Positions 52,063 to 59,396 of a DNA stretch of 64,000 nucleotides are shown piece by piece. The position numbers and the translations under genes were made by a program. Numbering within the stretch: the first letter of the stretch is position 1; each line of letters begins with the position of its first letter. The notes below the pieces were generated by a model, which did not search any database, was not told where the DNA came from, and was given only the letters and a program-made list of their open reading frames with translations. Origin of the DNA: Mesorhizobium sp. (GTDB lineage: Bacteria; Pseudomonadota; Alphaproteobacteria; Rhizobiales; Rhizobiaceae). The DNA lies in assembly GCA_004020875.1 (NCBI GenBank), contig SAPZ01000017.1, positions 62,001-126,000 on the forward strand, read 5' to 3'.

Positions 52063-52083
52063 CATTGGACAATTTGTCCAATG
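52063..52083. promoter_or_regulatory. Perfect 21-bp inverted repeat between cyoA and the MFS gene
   Basis: CATTGGACAA-T-TTGTCCAATG: ten-base arms are exact complements around a single central T. It lies 90 bp upstream of the cyoA start and 89 bp upstream of the MFS start, in the centre of the divergent region, and so looks like a dimeric-regulator operator controlling both. It is not an FNR/Anr box or a sigma-54 site. The cognate regulator is not identifiable from the sequence. Confidence 0.7.
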
Positions 52084-52171
52084 CCCAGTCGGCGCGGCTT
52101 TGGCGAAAGTGTGCAACGCACAATGGGAATGACAAGCGCGTCCTACATCCAACTCGGTGACGACGGAAAAG

Positions 52172-53485
52172 ATGGCTGAAACTTCGACTGCCGAAACTGA
52201 CAGCAGGCTGATCGGCTCGCATCACGGCCAGGTCAGCGCTGGCGATATCGCTGTCGGCGTGATCATCGGCAGGACGTCGGAGTTCTTCGATTTCTTCGTC
52301 TATGCGATCGCTTCCGTGATCGTGTTCCCCAAGCTTGTCTTTCCGACGCACGATCCGCTGGCCGGGACGCTCTACTCCTTCGCCATCTTCGCGCTGGCCT
52401 TTATCGCGCGTCCGTTCGGCACGGTGCTGTTTATGGCAATCGACCGCGCCTATGGCCGCGGCGCCAAGCTGACGATCGCGCTTTTCCTTCTTGGCACCTC
52501 GACCGTCGCCATGGCGTTCCTGCCGTCCTATGAAGATGTCGGCGCGGTCGCCGCCTGGCTGCTGGCACTTACCCGCTTCCTGCAGGGCCTGGCGCTCGGC
52601 GGAACTTGGGACGGGTTGCCTTCGCTGCTGGCGCTGAACGCGCCGCAGAACCGGCGCGGCATCTATGCGATGATCCCGCAGCTCGGCGCGCCGATCGGGC
52701 TTATCGTGGCAAGCTCGCTGTTCGCCTTCTTCGTCGCCAATCTCTCGGCCGACGATTTCTTCGCCTGGGGCTGGCGCTATCCGTTCTTCGTCGCTTTTGC
52801 CATCAATGTCGTGGCGCTGTTTGCCCGGCTGCGCATCGTCGTCACGCCCGAATTCTCGAAGCTCTACGAGAGCGGTGACCTGCAGCCCACCCGCATCAGG
52901 GACATGATCAGCACGGAAGGCCGCAACGTCGTCGTCGGCGCCTTCGCGCCGCTGGCGAGCTTCGCACTGTTCCATATGGTGACGGTGTTCCCGCTGTCCT
53001 GGGTGTTCCTGTTCACCAATGAAGGGCCGGAGCGGTTCCTGGTCATCGAGGCGGTGAGCGCGCTGTTCGGCATCGCCGCGATCGTCGCGTCGGGGCCGCT
53101 GGCCGACCGCGTCGGGCGTCGTGCTTTGCTCGGCGGCGGCGCCGTCGCCATCGCCGCATTCAGCGGCTTTGCCCCGCAGCTTCTCAATGGCGGCACTGTC
53201 GGCGAGACCGTGTTCATGGTGATGGGATTCATCCTGCTGGGCTTGAGCTTCGGGCAATCCTCGGGCGTGGTCGCGTCGAGCTTCTCGCGCCAGCACCGCT
53301 ACACCGGCTCGGCGGTGACCTCGGACCTCGCCTGGATGTTCGGCGCCGGCTTCGCACCACTTGCAGCGCTGCTGCTGGCCGGCACTTTCGGCCTCATCGC
53401 CGCCGGCGCCTATCTGCTTTCAGGCGCGGCCTGCACGCTGATCGCGCTGTGGATCGACAGTCAGGCCTCGACGACCGGCCGCTAA
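52172..53485 (+). CDS. MFS transporter (metabolite:proton symporter type)
   Basis: A 437-residue major facilitator with about twelve hydrophobic helices. The N-terminal region GVIIGRTSEFFDFFVYAIAS and FIARPFGTVLFMAIDRAYGR is of the metabolite:H+ symporter (MHS) type. TRFLQGLALGGTWDGLPSLL and PLADRVGRRALLGGG are typical facilitator loops. I used the ATG at 52172; an in-frame GTG at 52157 is an alternative. It is divergent from cyoA. The substrate is unknown; organic acids or quaternary amines are usual for the family. Confidence 0.88.
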   Translation: MAETSTAETDSRLIGSHHGQVSAGDIAVGVIIGRTSEFFDFFVYAIASVIVFPKLVFPTHDPLAGTLYSFAIFALAFIARPFGTVLFMAIDRAYGRGAKLTIALFLLGTSTVAMAFLPSYEDVGAVAAWLLALTRFLQGLALGGTWDGLPSLLALNAPQNRRGIYAMIPQLGAPIGLIVASSLFAFFVANLSADDFFAWGWRYPFFVAFAINVVALFARLRIVVTPEFSKLYESGDLQPTRIRDMISTEGRNVVVGAFAPLASFALFHMVTVFPLSWVFLFTNEGPERFLVIEAVSALFGIAAIVASGPLADRVGRRALLGGGAVAIAAFSGFAPQLLNGGTVGETVFMVMGFILLGLSFGQSSGVVASSFSRQHRYTGSAVTSDLAWMFGAGFAPLAALLLAGTFGLIAAGAYLLSGAACTLIALWIDSQASTTGR

Positions 53486-53584
53486 AGCGCGTCGCGATCT
53501 TTCAGATTCGCTCCATGCGCTTTAGGTTTTGATTTTTTACGCATGTCTTTATCCCGAACCGGTTCCCACTTTCGGGAGACATGC
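53483..53584. repeat. Rhizobial palindromic intergenic repeat, copy 2, with adjoining hairpin
   Basis: Two inverted repeats: TAAAGCGC (53483-53490, including the MFS stop codon) with GCGCTTTA (53517-53524), and GCATGTCT (53541-53548) with AGACATGC (53577-53584). The core CCGAACCGGTTCCCACTTTCG of the second is the same family as the copy at 18313-18358. It separates the convergent MFS and epimerase genes and may terminate transcription from both sides. Confidence 0.75.
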
Positions 53585-53624
53585 TTTAGTACCCGGCCAC
53601 GAGGCCATTGTCGCAGGCGCCCAA

Positions 53625-54644
53625 TCAGACCTGGTAGAAATCCCGATACCATTCCACGAAGCGCGGAACGCCGACCTCGATCGGGATCCTGGGCTTGAAG
53701 CCGGTCACCTCCTCGAGCGAGGTGACGTCGGCGTAGGTCGCCAGCACGTCGCCCTGCTGGAGCGGCATCAGGTTGCGGATTGCCTTGCGGCCGAGCGCGT
53801 CTTCCAGCACGTCGATCAGCCGGCTCAGTTGGACAGGCGAGCTGTCGCCGATGTTGTGGATCCTGTACGGCGCATTGCTTGTCGCCGGGTCCGGGGCCGC
53901 GCTTGTCCAATCGGGGTCGGGCGTCGCGGGATGCTCCATGACGCGGATTACGCTCTCGACGACGTCGTCGATGTAGGTGAAGTCCCGCTGCATGTTGCCG
54001 TGGTTGAAGACGTCGATCGGCTGGCCGGCGAGGATGGCCCTGGTGAAGATGAACAAGGCCATGTCGGGCCGTCCCCATGGACCGTAGACGGTGAAGAAGC
54101 GCAAGCCGGTCGTCGGCAGCCCGAACAAATGGCTGTAGGTGTGGGCCATGAGCTCGTTCGCCTTCTTGCTGGCGGCATAGAGGCTCAGGGGATGGTCGGC
54201 GGAATCATGCACTGAGAACGGCATGCGCGTGCTGCCGCCATAGATCGAGCTCGACGACGCATAGACAAGATGGCCGACCGAGGCTTGACGGCACCCTTCC
54301 AGGATGTTGAGGAAACCGCTGAGATTGCTCTGTGCGTAGACGTGCGGGTTGATCAGCGAATAGCGGACGCCCGCCTGCGCGGCGAGATTGACGACGATCT
54401 CCGGCGCTGCCGAGGCAAAGACCGCCGAAATGTCATCGCGGTCGGCGAGATCGACATGCTCGAAACGAAAGTTCGCGAACGCTTTCAGCCTGTCGAGCCG
54501 CGCCTGCTTCAGGGCAACGTCGTAATATTCGTTCATGGAATCGAGGCCGACAACCTGCCGGCCTTCGGCAAGCAGCCTGTGGCAGAGGTGAAACCCTATG
54601 AAGCCGGCCGCGCCGGTGATCAGGATAGGCCCGCTCGACGTCAA
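53625..54644 (-). CDS. NAD-dependent sugar epimerase, UDP-glucuronate 4-epimerase-like
   Basis: A 339-residue short-chain dehydrogenase/reductase of the extended type. It has the NAD motif ITGAAGFIGFHLCHRLL at the N-terminus, the catalytic YxxxK in LSLYAASKKANELMAHTY, and the Ser/Ser stretch YASSSSIYGGSTRMPF. GLRFFTVYGPWGRPDMALF and MQRDFTYIDDVVESV are typical of UDP-glucuronate 4-epimerases (LpsL/CapI group), which supply galacturonate for lipopolysaccharide or capsule. No other polysaccharide genes adjoin it, so its pathway is not set by context. Confidence 0.88.
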   Translation of the reverse strand: MTSSGPILITGAAGFIGFHLCHRLLAEGRQVVGLDSMNEYYDVALKQARLDRLKAFANFRFEHVDLADRDDISAVFASAAPEIVVNLAAQAGVRYSLINPHVYAQSNLSGFLNILEGCRQASVGHLVYASSSSIYGGSTRMPFSVHDSADHPLSLYAASKKANELMAHTYSHLFGLPTTGLRFFTVYGPWGRPDMALFIFTRAILAGQPIDVFNHGNMQRDFTYIDDVVESVIRVMEHPATPDPDWTSAAPDPATSNAPYRIHNIGDSSPVQLSRLIDVLEDALGRKAIRNLMPLQQGDVLATYADVTSLEEVTGFKPRIPIEVGVPRFVEWYRDFYQV

Positions 54645-55165
54645 TGCGTGTCCCCAAACGTTGTGGTCAGACCGGACCGACCTTTCGCCGACAGCCTGCG
54701 ATCGCGTCCGGAACTCCTCAAGCCGGTCGAGAACTTGCGCCTTTTATGGCAGGCCGTCGACGAATTCAACGATACGCCTTTCGCCGACATCTCGACACCG
54801 GTCATTGGGCGCCAGTAGCTGCAAGGGCTGGCACGGGCAGGTGCGGCAGCAACGCATAGAGCCCGTCGACCTCAGCCCATGCGAACCCGTCATCCCGCCG
54901 CTGCGGAACGAAGGCCGCCTCGTATATGCTTCAATCAGGTCGATCATAGCCGCCTGGGGACGATGTGGCCGGAGCCGGCCCGGAAGCCGACCAGTCTCCG
55001 ACAGCGGAAATCCAATTCCAAGCCGATGCTTATATGCGAGCGCAACCAGGGACCGAACCCATCCACGCAGAATGAGATTTCGTGATATGACCAGAATGAG
55101 GATTCAGTTCCCTTGGTGATCCTACTTCCCTGAGGCAAACTGCTACTGGGCTTTCAGGAGGAGAA
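54645..55165. other. 521-bp gap with possible gene remnant
   Basis: No intact gene is supportable. The right half (about 54930-55150) is visibly less GC-rich than the surroundings. On the minus strand a short stop-bounded frame at 54802-54930 reads like a protein C-terminus (YEAAFVPQRRDDGFAW, then VDGLYALLPHLPVPALAATG). A second frame further upstream (54944-55138) reads SSFWSYHEISFCVDGFGPWL. They could be pieces of one decayed gene. The segment also holds the start region of the epimerase gene. Confidence 0.35.
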
Positions 55166-55606
55166 ATGAGAGCACGCGCGGCGACGGTCGGAGACCTGGA
55201 AGATGTTTTCCACGGCCTGTCCAGGCGAATGTCGGACGAATATGTGGCTGCCGGCAAGGACACCAAAAGCGCCTATGACAATCTGATGATGAACCTGAAG
55301 GAAGGCCGGGCGCATGCGCTCGTCCAGGACAACAGGGCAGTGGCGATCATCGCCTGGCATGAACGTGCGGATGCCGCGGACACGCTGTTCGCGGCGCGGG
55401 AGGATTTCTTCAACGCCTCGACGGTTCGCTTCTGCAAGCGGCACATCCGCCATGTCCAGGCGCTTGCCGGCAACCTCCCCATACATTCGCGCAGCTGGCT
55501 GGACAGGCCGGACGTGGCGAAATGGTTCCGTGTGATCGGCTATGTCGACCGAGGGCGGGAGAACGGCGCCCACCTGTTCGAGCTGCCACCGGCCGCCAAT
55601 AGCTGA
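55166..55606 (+). CDS. Small GNAT-like protein of unknown function
   Basis: A 146-residue soluble protein with a strong AGGAGG ribosome site before the ATG. The pattern ATVGDLEDVFHGLSRRMSDE at the N-terminus, then LVQDNRAVAIIAWHERADAA and WFRVIGYVDRGRENGAHLFE, resembles small acetyltransferase-like (GNAT) proteins including phage-type relatives. The acetyl-CoA loop (QxxGxG/A) is not visible, so activity is doubtful. No functional link to neighbours. Confidence 0.55.
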   Translation: MRARAATVGDLEDVFHGLSRRMSDEYVAAGKDTKSAYDNLMMNLKEGRAHALVQDNRAVAIIAWHERADAADTLFAAREDFFNASTVRFCKRHIRHVQALAGNLPIHSRSWLDRPDVAKWFRVIGYVDRGRENGAHLFELPPAANS

Positions 55607-55734
55607 CGAAAGCGAGGTCATTCCCTGCACCTCTCGAATACAGGGCGGCTTGCGCGAAAATCCGATTGGAAAGATTGTACGCACAGGCAGCCGGGCAACC
55701 CGGCGCCGCATGGGTATGGCTGCTGGAAATCGGG

Positions 55735-56217
55735 ATGTTGCGCGTCTGCCTGGCCCTTGTCGTCATCGCTGCCCTGACGAGACTGTCAGGGGCGGAGCCG
55801 CGCGCGTCTCATCTTTTCGACCGAACTGATCTCGCGACAGCCTATTCGGGCCAATCCGATCTTGTCACCGCATACACGACCGGCATGGCGCGCTATCGGC
55901 TTCAGTATTCGAGCGCCGCGATCCAGGCCGGTTTGGCCGCGCCGCTCGAGCCCCGGCTGCTGCGGCCAGAATTCCAGCAACGGACATGGCGCTCGGCGGA
56001 CGGCAGCCTGCTGCAGGGCTTTGCCGGCAAGGGCGGCTTTCGCCTGACCACGGGCAACTGCGTCGCCCGCATCTGCATGGCCAGCGAATGCAGCGAAGCC
56101 GGCTGGCCGCTCTATGCCTGCAGCGACGGACGCAAGCGCACGATGTCGGTCAAAAGCTTCGTGACGGCAACATTCGACGGCGTCTCCTACCGGCGGCTGA
56201 GCGCGCCGCAGGAGTGA
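55735..56217 (+). CDS. Secreted protein of unknown function with four C-terminal cysteines
   Basis: A predicted 160-residue exported protein: signal-peptide-like N-terminus (MLRVCLALVVIAALTRLSGA), a Tyr/Ala/Gln-rich middle (SQSDL-like repeats, TTGMARYRLQYSSAAIQAG) and a Cys-containing region (NCVARICMASECSEAGW then LYACSDG) whose four cysteines could make two disulfides in the periplasm. The ATG at 55735 is chosen over an in-frame TTG at 55666 because it directly precedes the signal peptide. I do not recognise the family. Confidence 0.55.
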   Translation: MLRVCLALVVIAALTRLSGAEPRASHLFDRTDLATAYSGQSDLVTAYTTGMARYRLQYSSAAIQAGLAAPLEPRLLRPEFQQRTWRSADGSLLQGFAGKGGFRLTTGNCVARICMASECSEAGWPLYACSDGRKRTMSVKSFVTATFDGVSYRRLSAPQE

Positions 56218-56312
56218 ATTGGCGACCCGAGAGAGGTGACGGAGCCGCTTGCGCCGATCTCGCCAGGCGTGGCATCGGTTGCGGCGTTTTGAGACGATTG
56301 AAGACAAAGACA

Positions 56313-57056
56313 GTGGCACGCCAACCCGACCGACGATCCGCAACCCCGAAGGTCAGCCTCGCCCGAGCCCTGTCCAAGCTTGGCTTTTGCTCGCGCACGC
56401 AGGCCGAGCGCCTCGTCGCGGACGGGCGCGTGCAGGTAAACGGCAAGACCGCGCGCGATGCCTTGCTGCGCATCGATCCAGACCGCGACCGCATCACCGT
56501 CGACGGCCAGCGCGTCGTTGCCCAGCGCAAGGTCTATCTGATGCTCAACAAGCCCCGCGGGCTGGTCACGACCCGCGACGATCCCGAAGGCCGCGGCACC
56601 GTCTATGACTGCCTGGGAGGGCTCGACCTGCCTTTCGTGGCTCCCGTCGGGCGCCTCGACAAGGCAAGCGAAGGCCTGCTTTTGCTGAGCAATGACACGC
56701 GCTGGGCGAACCGCCTTCTCGACCCCGCCTCGCATGTCGCCAAGACCTATCACGTGCAGATCGCTTCAGTGCCTGACGAGGAAATGCTCGAGCGCTTTCG
56801 CCAGGGCTCTGTCGTCGACGGCGAGTTGCTCACGGCAAGCTCGATCGCGCTGCTGCGCAGCGGCGGGCGGACGGCCTGGCTGGAGATCGTGCTCGACGAA
56901 GGGCGCTATCGGCAGATCCGCAGGCTGCTCGGCGCTTTCGACATCGAGGTGCTGAGGCTGATCAGAGTGGCCATCGGCGGCCTTCAGCTCGGCGAGCTTG
57001 CCAAGGGCAAGGCGCGGCACCTGACAAGCGACGAGTTGGCGACCTTGGCAACTTGA
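56313..57056 (+). CDS. Pseudouridine synthase, RsuA/RluB family
   Basis: A protein of about 247 residues with an N-terminal S4 RNA-binding domain (VSLARALSKLGFCSRTQAER, ADGRVQVNGK) and an RsuA-type catalytic domain. The catalytic Asp is in VGRLDKASEGLLLLSND; further motifs are VYLMLNKPRGLVTT, AKTYHVQI and GRYRQIRRLLGAF. It isomerises uridine in ribosomal RNA; whether 16S (RsuA) or 23S (RluB/E/F) is not clear. The start is taken as the GTG at 56313, since no in-frame ATG precedes the S4 domain. Confidence 0.9.
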   Translation: MARQPDRRSATPKVSLARALSKLGFCSRTQAERLVADGRVQVNGKTARDALLRIDPDRDRITVDGQRVVAQRKVYLMLNKPRGLVTTRDDPEGRGTVYDCLGGLDLPFVAPVGRLDKASEGLLLLSNDTRWANRLLDPASHVAKTYHVQIASVPDEEMLERFRQGSVVDGELLTASSIALLRSGGRTAWLEIVLDEGRYRQIRRLLGAFDIEVLRLIRVAIGGLQLGELAKGKARHLTSDELATLAT

Positions 57057-57072
57057 TGCGTCACGCACTTCT

Positions 57073-57099
57073 CCTCACCCGCGCAGCGGCCGGATGAGG
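57073..57099. terminator. Hairpin between convergent genes
   Basis: CCTCACCCG (57073-57081) and CGGATGAGG (57091-57099) form an imperfect stem in the 58-bp gap between the convergent pseudouridine synthase and histidine phosphatase genes. There is no T-run, so it is a weak terminator candidate or a small palindromic repeat. Confidence 0.4.
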
Positions 57100-57114
57100 G
57101 AGAGCCCGCGCTCG

Positions 57115-57696
57115 CTACTTCTGGTTCCAGCGCCGGATGACCGGCTCGGTCAGGTCATGCTCGTAGCCCAGGATGCTGAGGCTCGCGGTATCGAGGACGA
57201 AATGCTCGCCGCCTTCCGGCGGCAGGCCGACCCAGCGCGCCGCGAGAACACGCAGGAAATGCGAGCTGGAGAAGATGAGCACATTGCCGGCAACCGCGCG
57301 AAGCCCGGCGATGACGGCATCGGCGCGGGCGCCGACATCGGCCGCCGTCTCCCCGTCAGGACAGCCGTCGCGAAACAATTGCCAGCCGGGGCGCTTCGAC
57401 AGGATCTCCTTGGTCGTCATGCCCTCGTAAGCGCCATAATCCCATTCCTGCAGGTCCGACTTCTTGATTGCGTCCTCGCCGAAGCCAGCGAGGCGGCAGG
57501 TATCGAAGGCGCGCTGCGAGGGGCTCGACCAGATCGCCTGGAACGTCAGACCCTCAAAACGGTCGACAAGACCGCGTGCGGCCTCCTCGCCTTTCACCGT
57601 CAGCGGAATGTCGGTGCGGCCAGTGTGCCTGCCCGAGGCGCTCCATTCGGTCTCGCCGTGGCGGACCGCGTAGATTTCGGGGAACGCACCGCTCAT
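57115..57696 (-). CDS. Histidine phosphatase family protein (phosphoglycerate-mutase-like)
   Basis: A 193-residue cytoplasmic protein of the histidine phosphatase superfamily. It has the catalytic RHGETEW motif near the N-terminus, RTDIPLTVKGEEAARGL, SSPSQRAFDTCRLAG, and the second catalytic His in LIFSSSHFLRVLAARW. The short length fits broad-specificity phosphatases rather than glycolytic mutase. I start at the ATG at 57696; the longer open frame upstream is antisense-like sequence running through the dctA 3' region. Confidence 0.9.
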   Translation of the reverse strand: MSGAFPEIYAVRHGETEWSASGRHTGRTDIPLTVKGEEAARGLVDRFEGLTFQAIWSSPSQRAFDTCRLAGFGEDAIKKSDLQEWDYGAYEGMTTKEILSKRPGWQLFRDGCPDGETAADVGARADAVIAGLRAVAGNVLIFSSSHFLRVLAARWVGLPPEGGEHFVLDTASLSILGYEHDLTEPVIRRWNQK

Positions 57697-57761
57697 AGAA
57701 CGCCCTCTCGGCTGAATAATTCGCCGAGAATCCGGCTCGTTCACCCTATGCGGCGGCCGGC

Positions 57762-57794
57762 AAAAAGAACAGGCCGCGGCTGAGCGGCGGCCTG
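57762..57794 (-). terminator. Rho-independent terminator of dctA
   Basis: Read on the minus strand, CAGGCCGC and GCGGCCTG form an 8-bp GC stem with a nine-base loop, followed at once by TTCTTTTTG. It lies 34 bp after the dctA stop codon. Stem, loop and T-run all fit an intrinsic terminator. Confidence 0.85.
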
Positions 57795-57827
57795 CACAGG
57801 TTCGGGAGGGATGCCTGAAGTTGCCTG

Positions 57828-59168
57828 TCACTCCGCCGGCAGCAGGCCGCCGGACAGCGCGAGGTCCGCCTCTTCCGGCAACTGGCCAGCCATGGCGGCG
57901 GCGAATTGCTTCTGGTCGAGCTCGCCTTCCCAGCGCGCCACGACGATGGTCGCCACCGCATTGCCGACGAAGTTCGTCAGCGCACGGCATTCCGACATGA
58001 AGCGGTCGACGCCGAGGATCAGCGCCATGCCGGCGACCGGCACCGAGGGCACGACCGAGAGCGTGGCGGCCAGTGTGATGAAGCCGGCGCCGGTGATGCC
58101 GGCAGCACCCTTCGAGCTCAGCATGGCGACGAGCAGAAGCAGGATCTGGTCGCCGAAGGTGAGCGGCGTGTCGGTCGCCTGGGCGATGAACAGCGCGGCC
58201 AGCGTCATGTAAATGTTGGTGCCGTCGAGGTTGAAGGAATAACCGGTCGGGATGACCAGGCCGACCACCGAGCGGTTGCAGCCAGCACGCTCCATCTTGG
58301 CCATTAGGCCGGGAAGTGCCGCCTCGGACGAAGAGGTCCCTAGCACAAGCAGCAGTTCCTCCTTGATGTAGCGGATCAGCGCCAGGATGGAGAAGCCGTT
58401 GTACCATGCGACCGCGCCGAGGACGACGAGCACGAAGAGCAGCGACGTCAGGTAGAAGGTGCCGATCAGGAAGGCGAGATTGGCGATCGTGCCGATGCCG
58501 TACTTGCCGACGGTGAAGGCCATGGCACCGAACGCGCCGATGGGCGCCGCCTTCATCAGGATGGCGACGAGGCGGAAGATCGGCGCGGTCAAGGCCTGCA
58601 GGAAATCGACCACAGGGCGGCCACGCTCGCCGACGAGCGCCAGCGCAATGCCGAACAGCACCGAGAAGAACAGCACCTGCAGAATGTCGCCCTGCGCAAA
58701 GGCACCGGTGATGGTGTCTGGGATGATGTTCATCAGGAAGCCGACGATGGTCGTGTCATGCGCCTTCTCAGTGAAGGTCGAGACCTTCGAGGCGTCGAGG
58801 GTCGCGGGGTTTATGTGCATGCCGGCGCCGGGCTGGATGACGTTCGACACAACGAGGCCGACGATCAGCGCCAATGTTGAGAAGACAAGGAAATAGATCA
58901 TCGCCTTGCCAGCGACTCGGCCGACCTTGTGCAGGTCGGAGACGCCCGCGATACCGGTCGCCACGGTGAGGAAGATCACCGGCGCGATGACCATCTTGAC
59001 CAACTTGATAAAGGCATCGCCAAGCGGCTTCAGCGAAGCGCCCAGATCGGGATAGAAATGGCCGAGCAGGATGCCGGCGGCGATCGCCACCAGGACCTGC
59101 ACATAGAGATGCCGGTAAAAGGGAACCTTGCCGCGCGGTTCGGCGGCAGCGATTGCTGTCTGCATCAT
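57828..59168 (-). CDS. dctA: C4-dicarboxylate transporter DctA
   Basis: A 446-residue cation symporter of the DAACS family. Motifs: VQVLVAIAAGILLGHFYPDL, FIKLVKMVIAPVIFLTVATG, the re-entrant loop LGTSSSEAALPGLMAKMERA, YSFNLDGTNIYMTLAALFIA and SKGAAGITGAGFITLAATLS. It imports succinate, fumarate and malate; in rhizobia it feeds symbiotic nitrogen fixation. It is divergent from dctBD with a sigma-54 promoter in front and an intrinsic terminator behind. Two adjacent ATG codons (59168 and 59165) may each serve as start. Confidence 0.96.
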   Translation of the reverse strand: MMQTAIAAAEPRGKVPFYRHLYVQVLVAIAAGILLGHFYPDLGASLKPLGDAFIKLVKMVIAPVIFLTVATGIAGVSDLHKVGRVAGKAMIYFLVFSTLALIVGLVVSNVIQPGAGMHINPATLDASKVSTFTEKAHDTTIVGFLMNIIPDTITGAFAQGDILQVLFFSVLFGIALALVGERGRPVVDFLQALTAPIFRLVAILMKAAPIGAFGAMAFTVGKYGIGTIANLAFLIGTFYLTSLLFVLVVLGAVAWYNGFSILALIRYIKEELLLVLGTSSSEAALPGLMAKMERAGCNRSVVGLVIPTGYSFNLDGTNIYMTLAALFIAQATDTPLTFGDQILLLLVAMLSSKGAAGITGAGFITLAATLSVVPSVPVAGMALILGVDRFMSECRALTNFVGNAVATIVVARWEGELDQKQFAAAMAGQLPEEADLALSGGLLPAE

Positions 59169-59253
59169 ATCCTCCGTTCGGCCCCCGATCGAGACGCTCG
59201 ACCTCCCAGGGGGCTGTTGACCTCCACAGCCTCGCGGCTGCTACGGACCTAGT

Positions 59254-59269
59254 TGCAACGGGCGTGCCA
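59254..59269 (-). promoter_or_regulatory. Sigma-54 (RpoN) promoter of dctA
   Basis: On the minus strand the sequence is TGGCACGCCCGTTGCA, an exact -24/-12 consensus (TGGCAC-N5-TTGCA). It lies 86-101 bp upstream of the dctA start, giving an untranslated leader of about 75 bases. The sigma-54 activator DctD is encoded next door, so DctD-dependent expression is expected. Confidence 0.93.
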
Positions 59270-59345
59270 GATGGCGCCGGCAGCCTCTTAACTCTGATTT
59301 TGTTGACTTTTTTGAACTGAAGGCAGGCACCCTCAAGAGTTTCCG

Positions 59346-59359
59346 TGCGGTTATCCGCA
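59346..59359. promoter_or_regulatory. Candidate DctD-binding site 1
   Basis: TGCGG-TTAT-CCGCA is a perfect inverted repeat 77-92 bp upstream of the -24 element of the dctA promoter. Rhizobial DctD sites are palindromes of this TGCGG/CCGCA type, placed in tandem upstream of dctA. Confidence 0.75.
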
Positions 59360-59374
59360 TAGGTCGAATTGTGT

Positions 59375-59396
59375 TTTGTGCGAAAACATGCACAAA
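59375..59396. promoter_or_regulatory. Candidate DctD-binding site 2, overlapping the dctB start
   Basis: TTTGTGC-GAAAACAT-GCACAAA has seven-base arms that are exact complements. It starts 29 bp after the beginning of site 1 (59346 to 59375), near three helical turns. It covers the ATG at 59388, so DctD bound here could also repress dctB initiation. Confidence 0.7.

Noticed and set aside
51974..53296. N-terminal extension of cyoA of about 440 codons
   Set aside because: The extension is antisense to the MFS transporter gene; the ATG at 51973 begins a perfect lipoprotein signal peptide.
54598..55119. Plus-strand open frame of 173 codons in the gap right of the epimerase gene
   Set aside because: It begins inside the epimerase gene on the opposite strand; the translation is Arg/Ser/Pro-rich without any recognisable motif or ribosome site.
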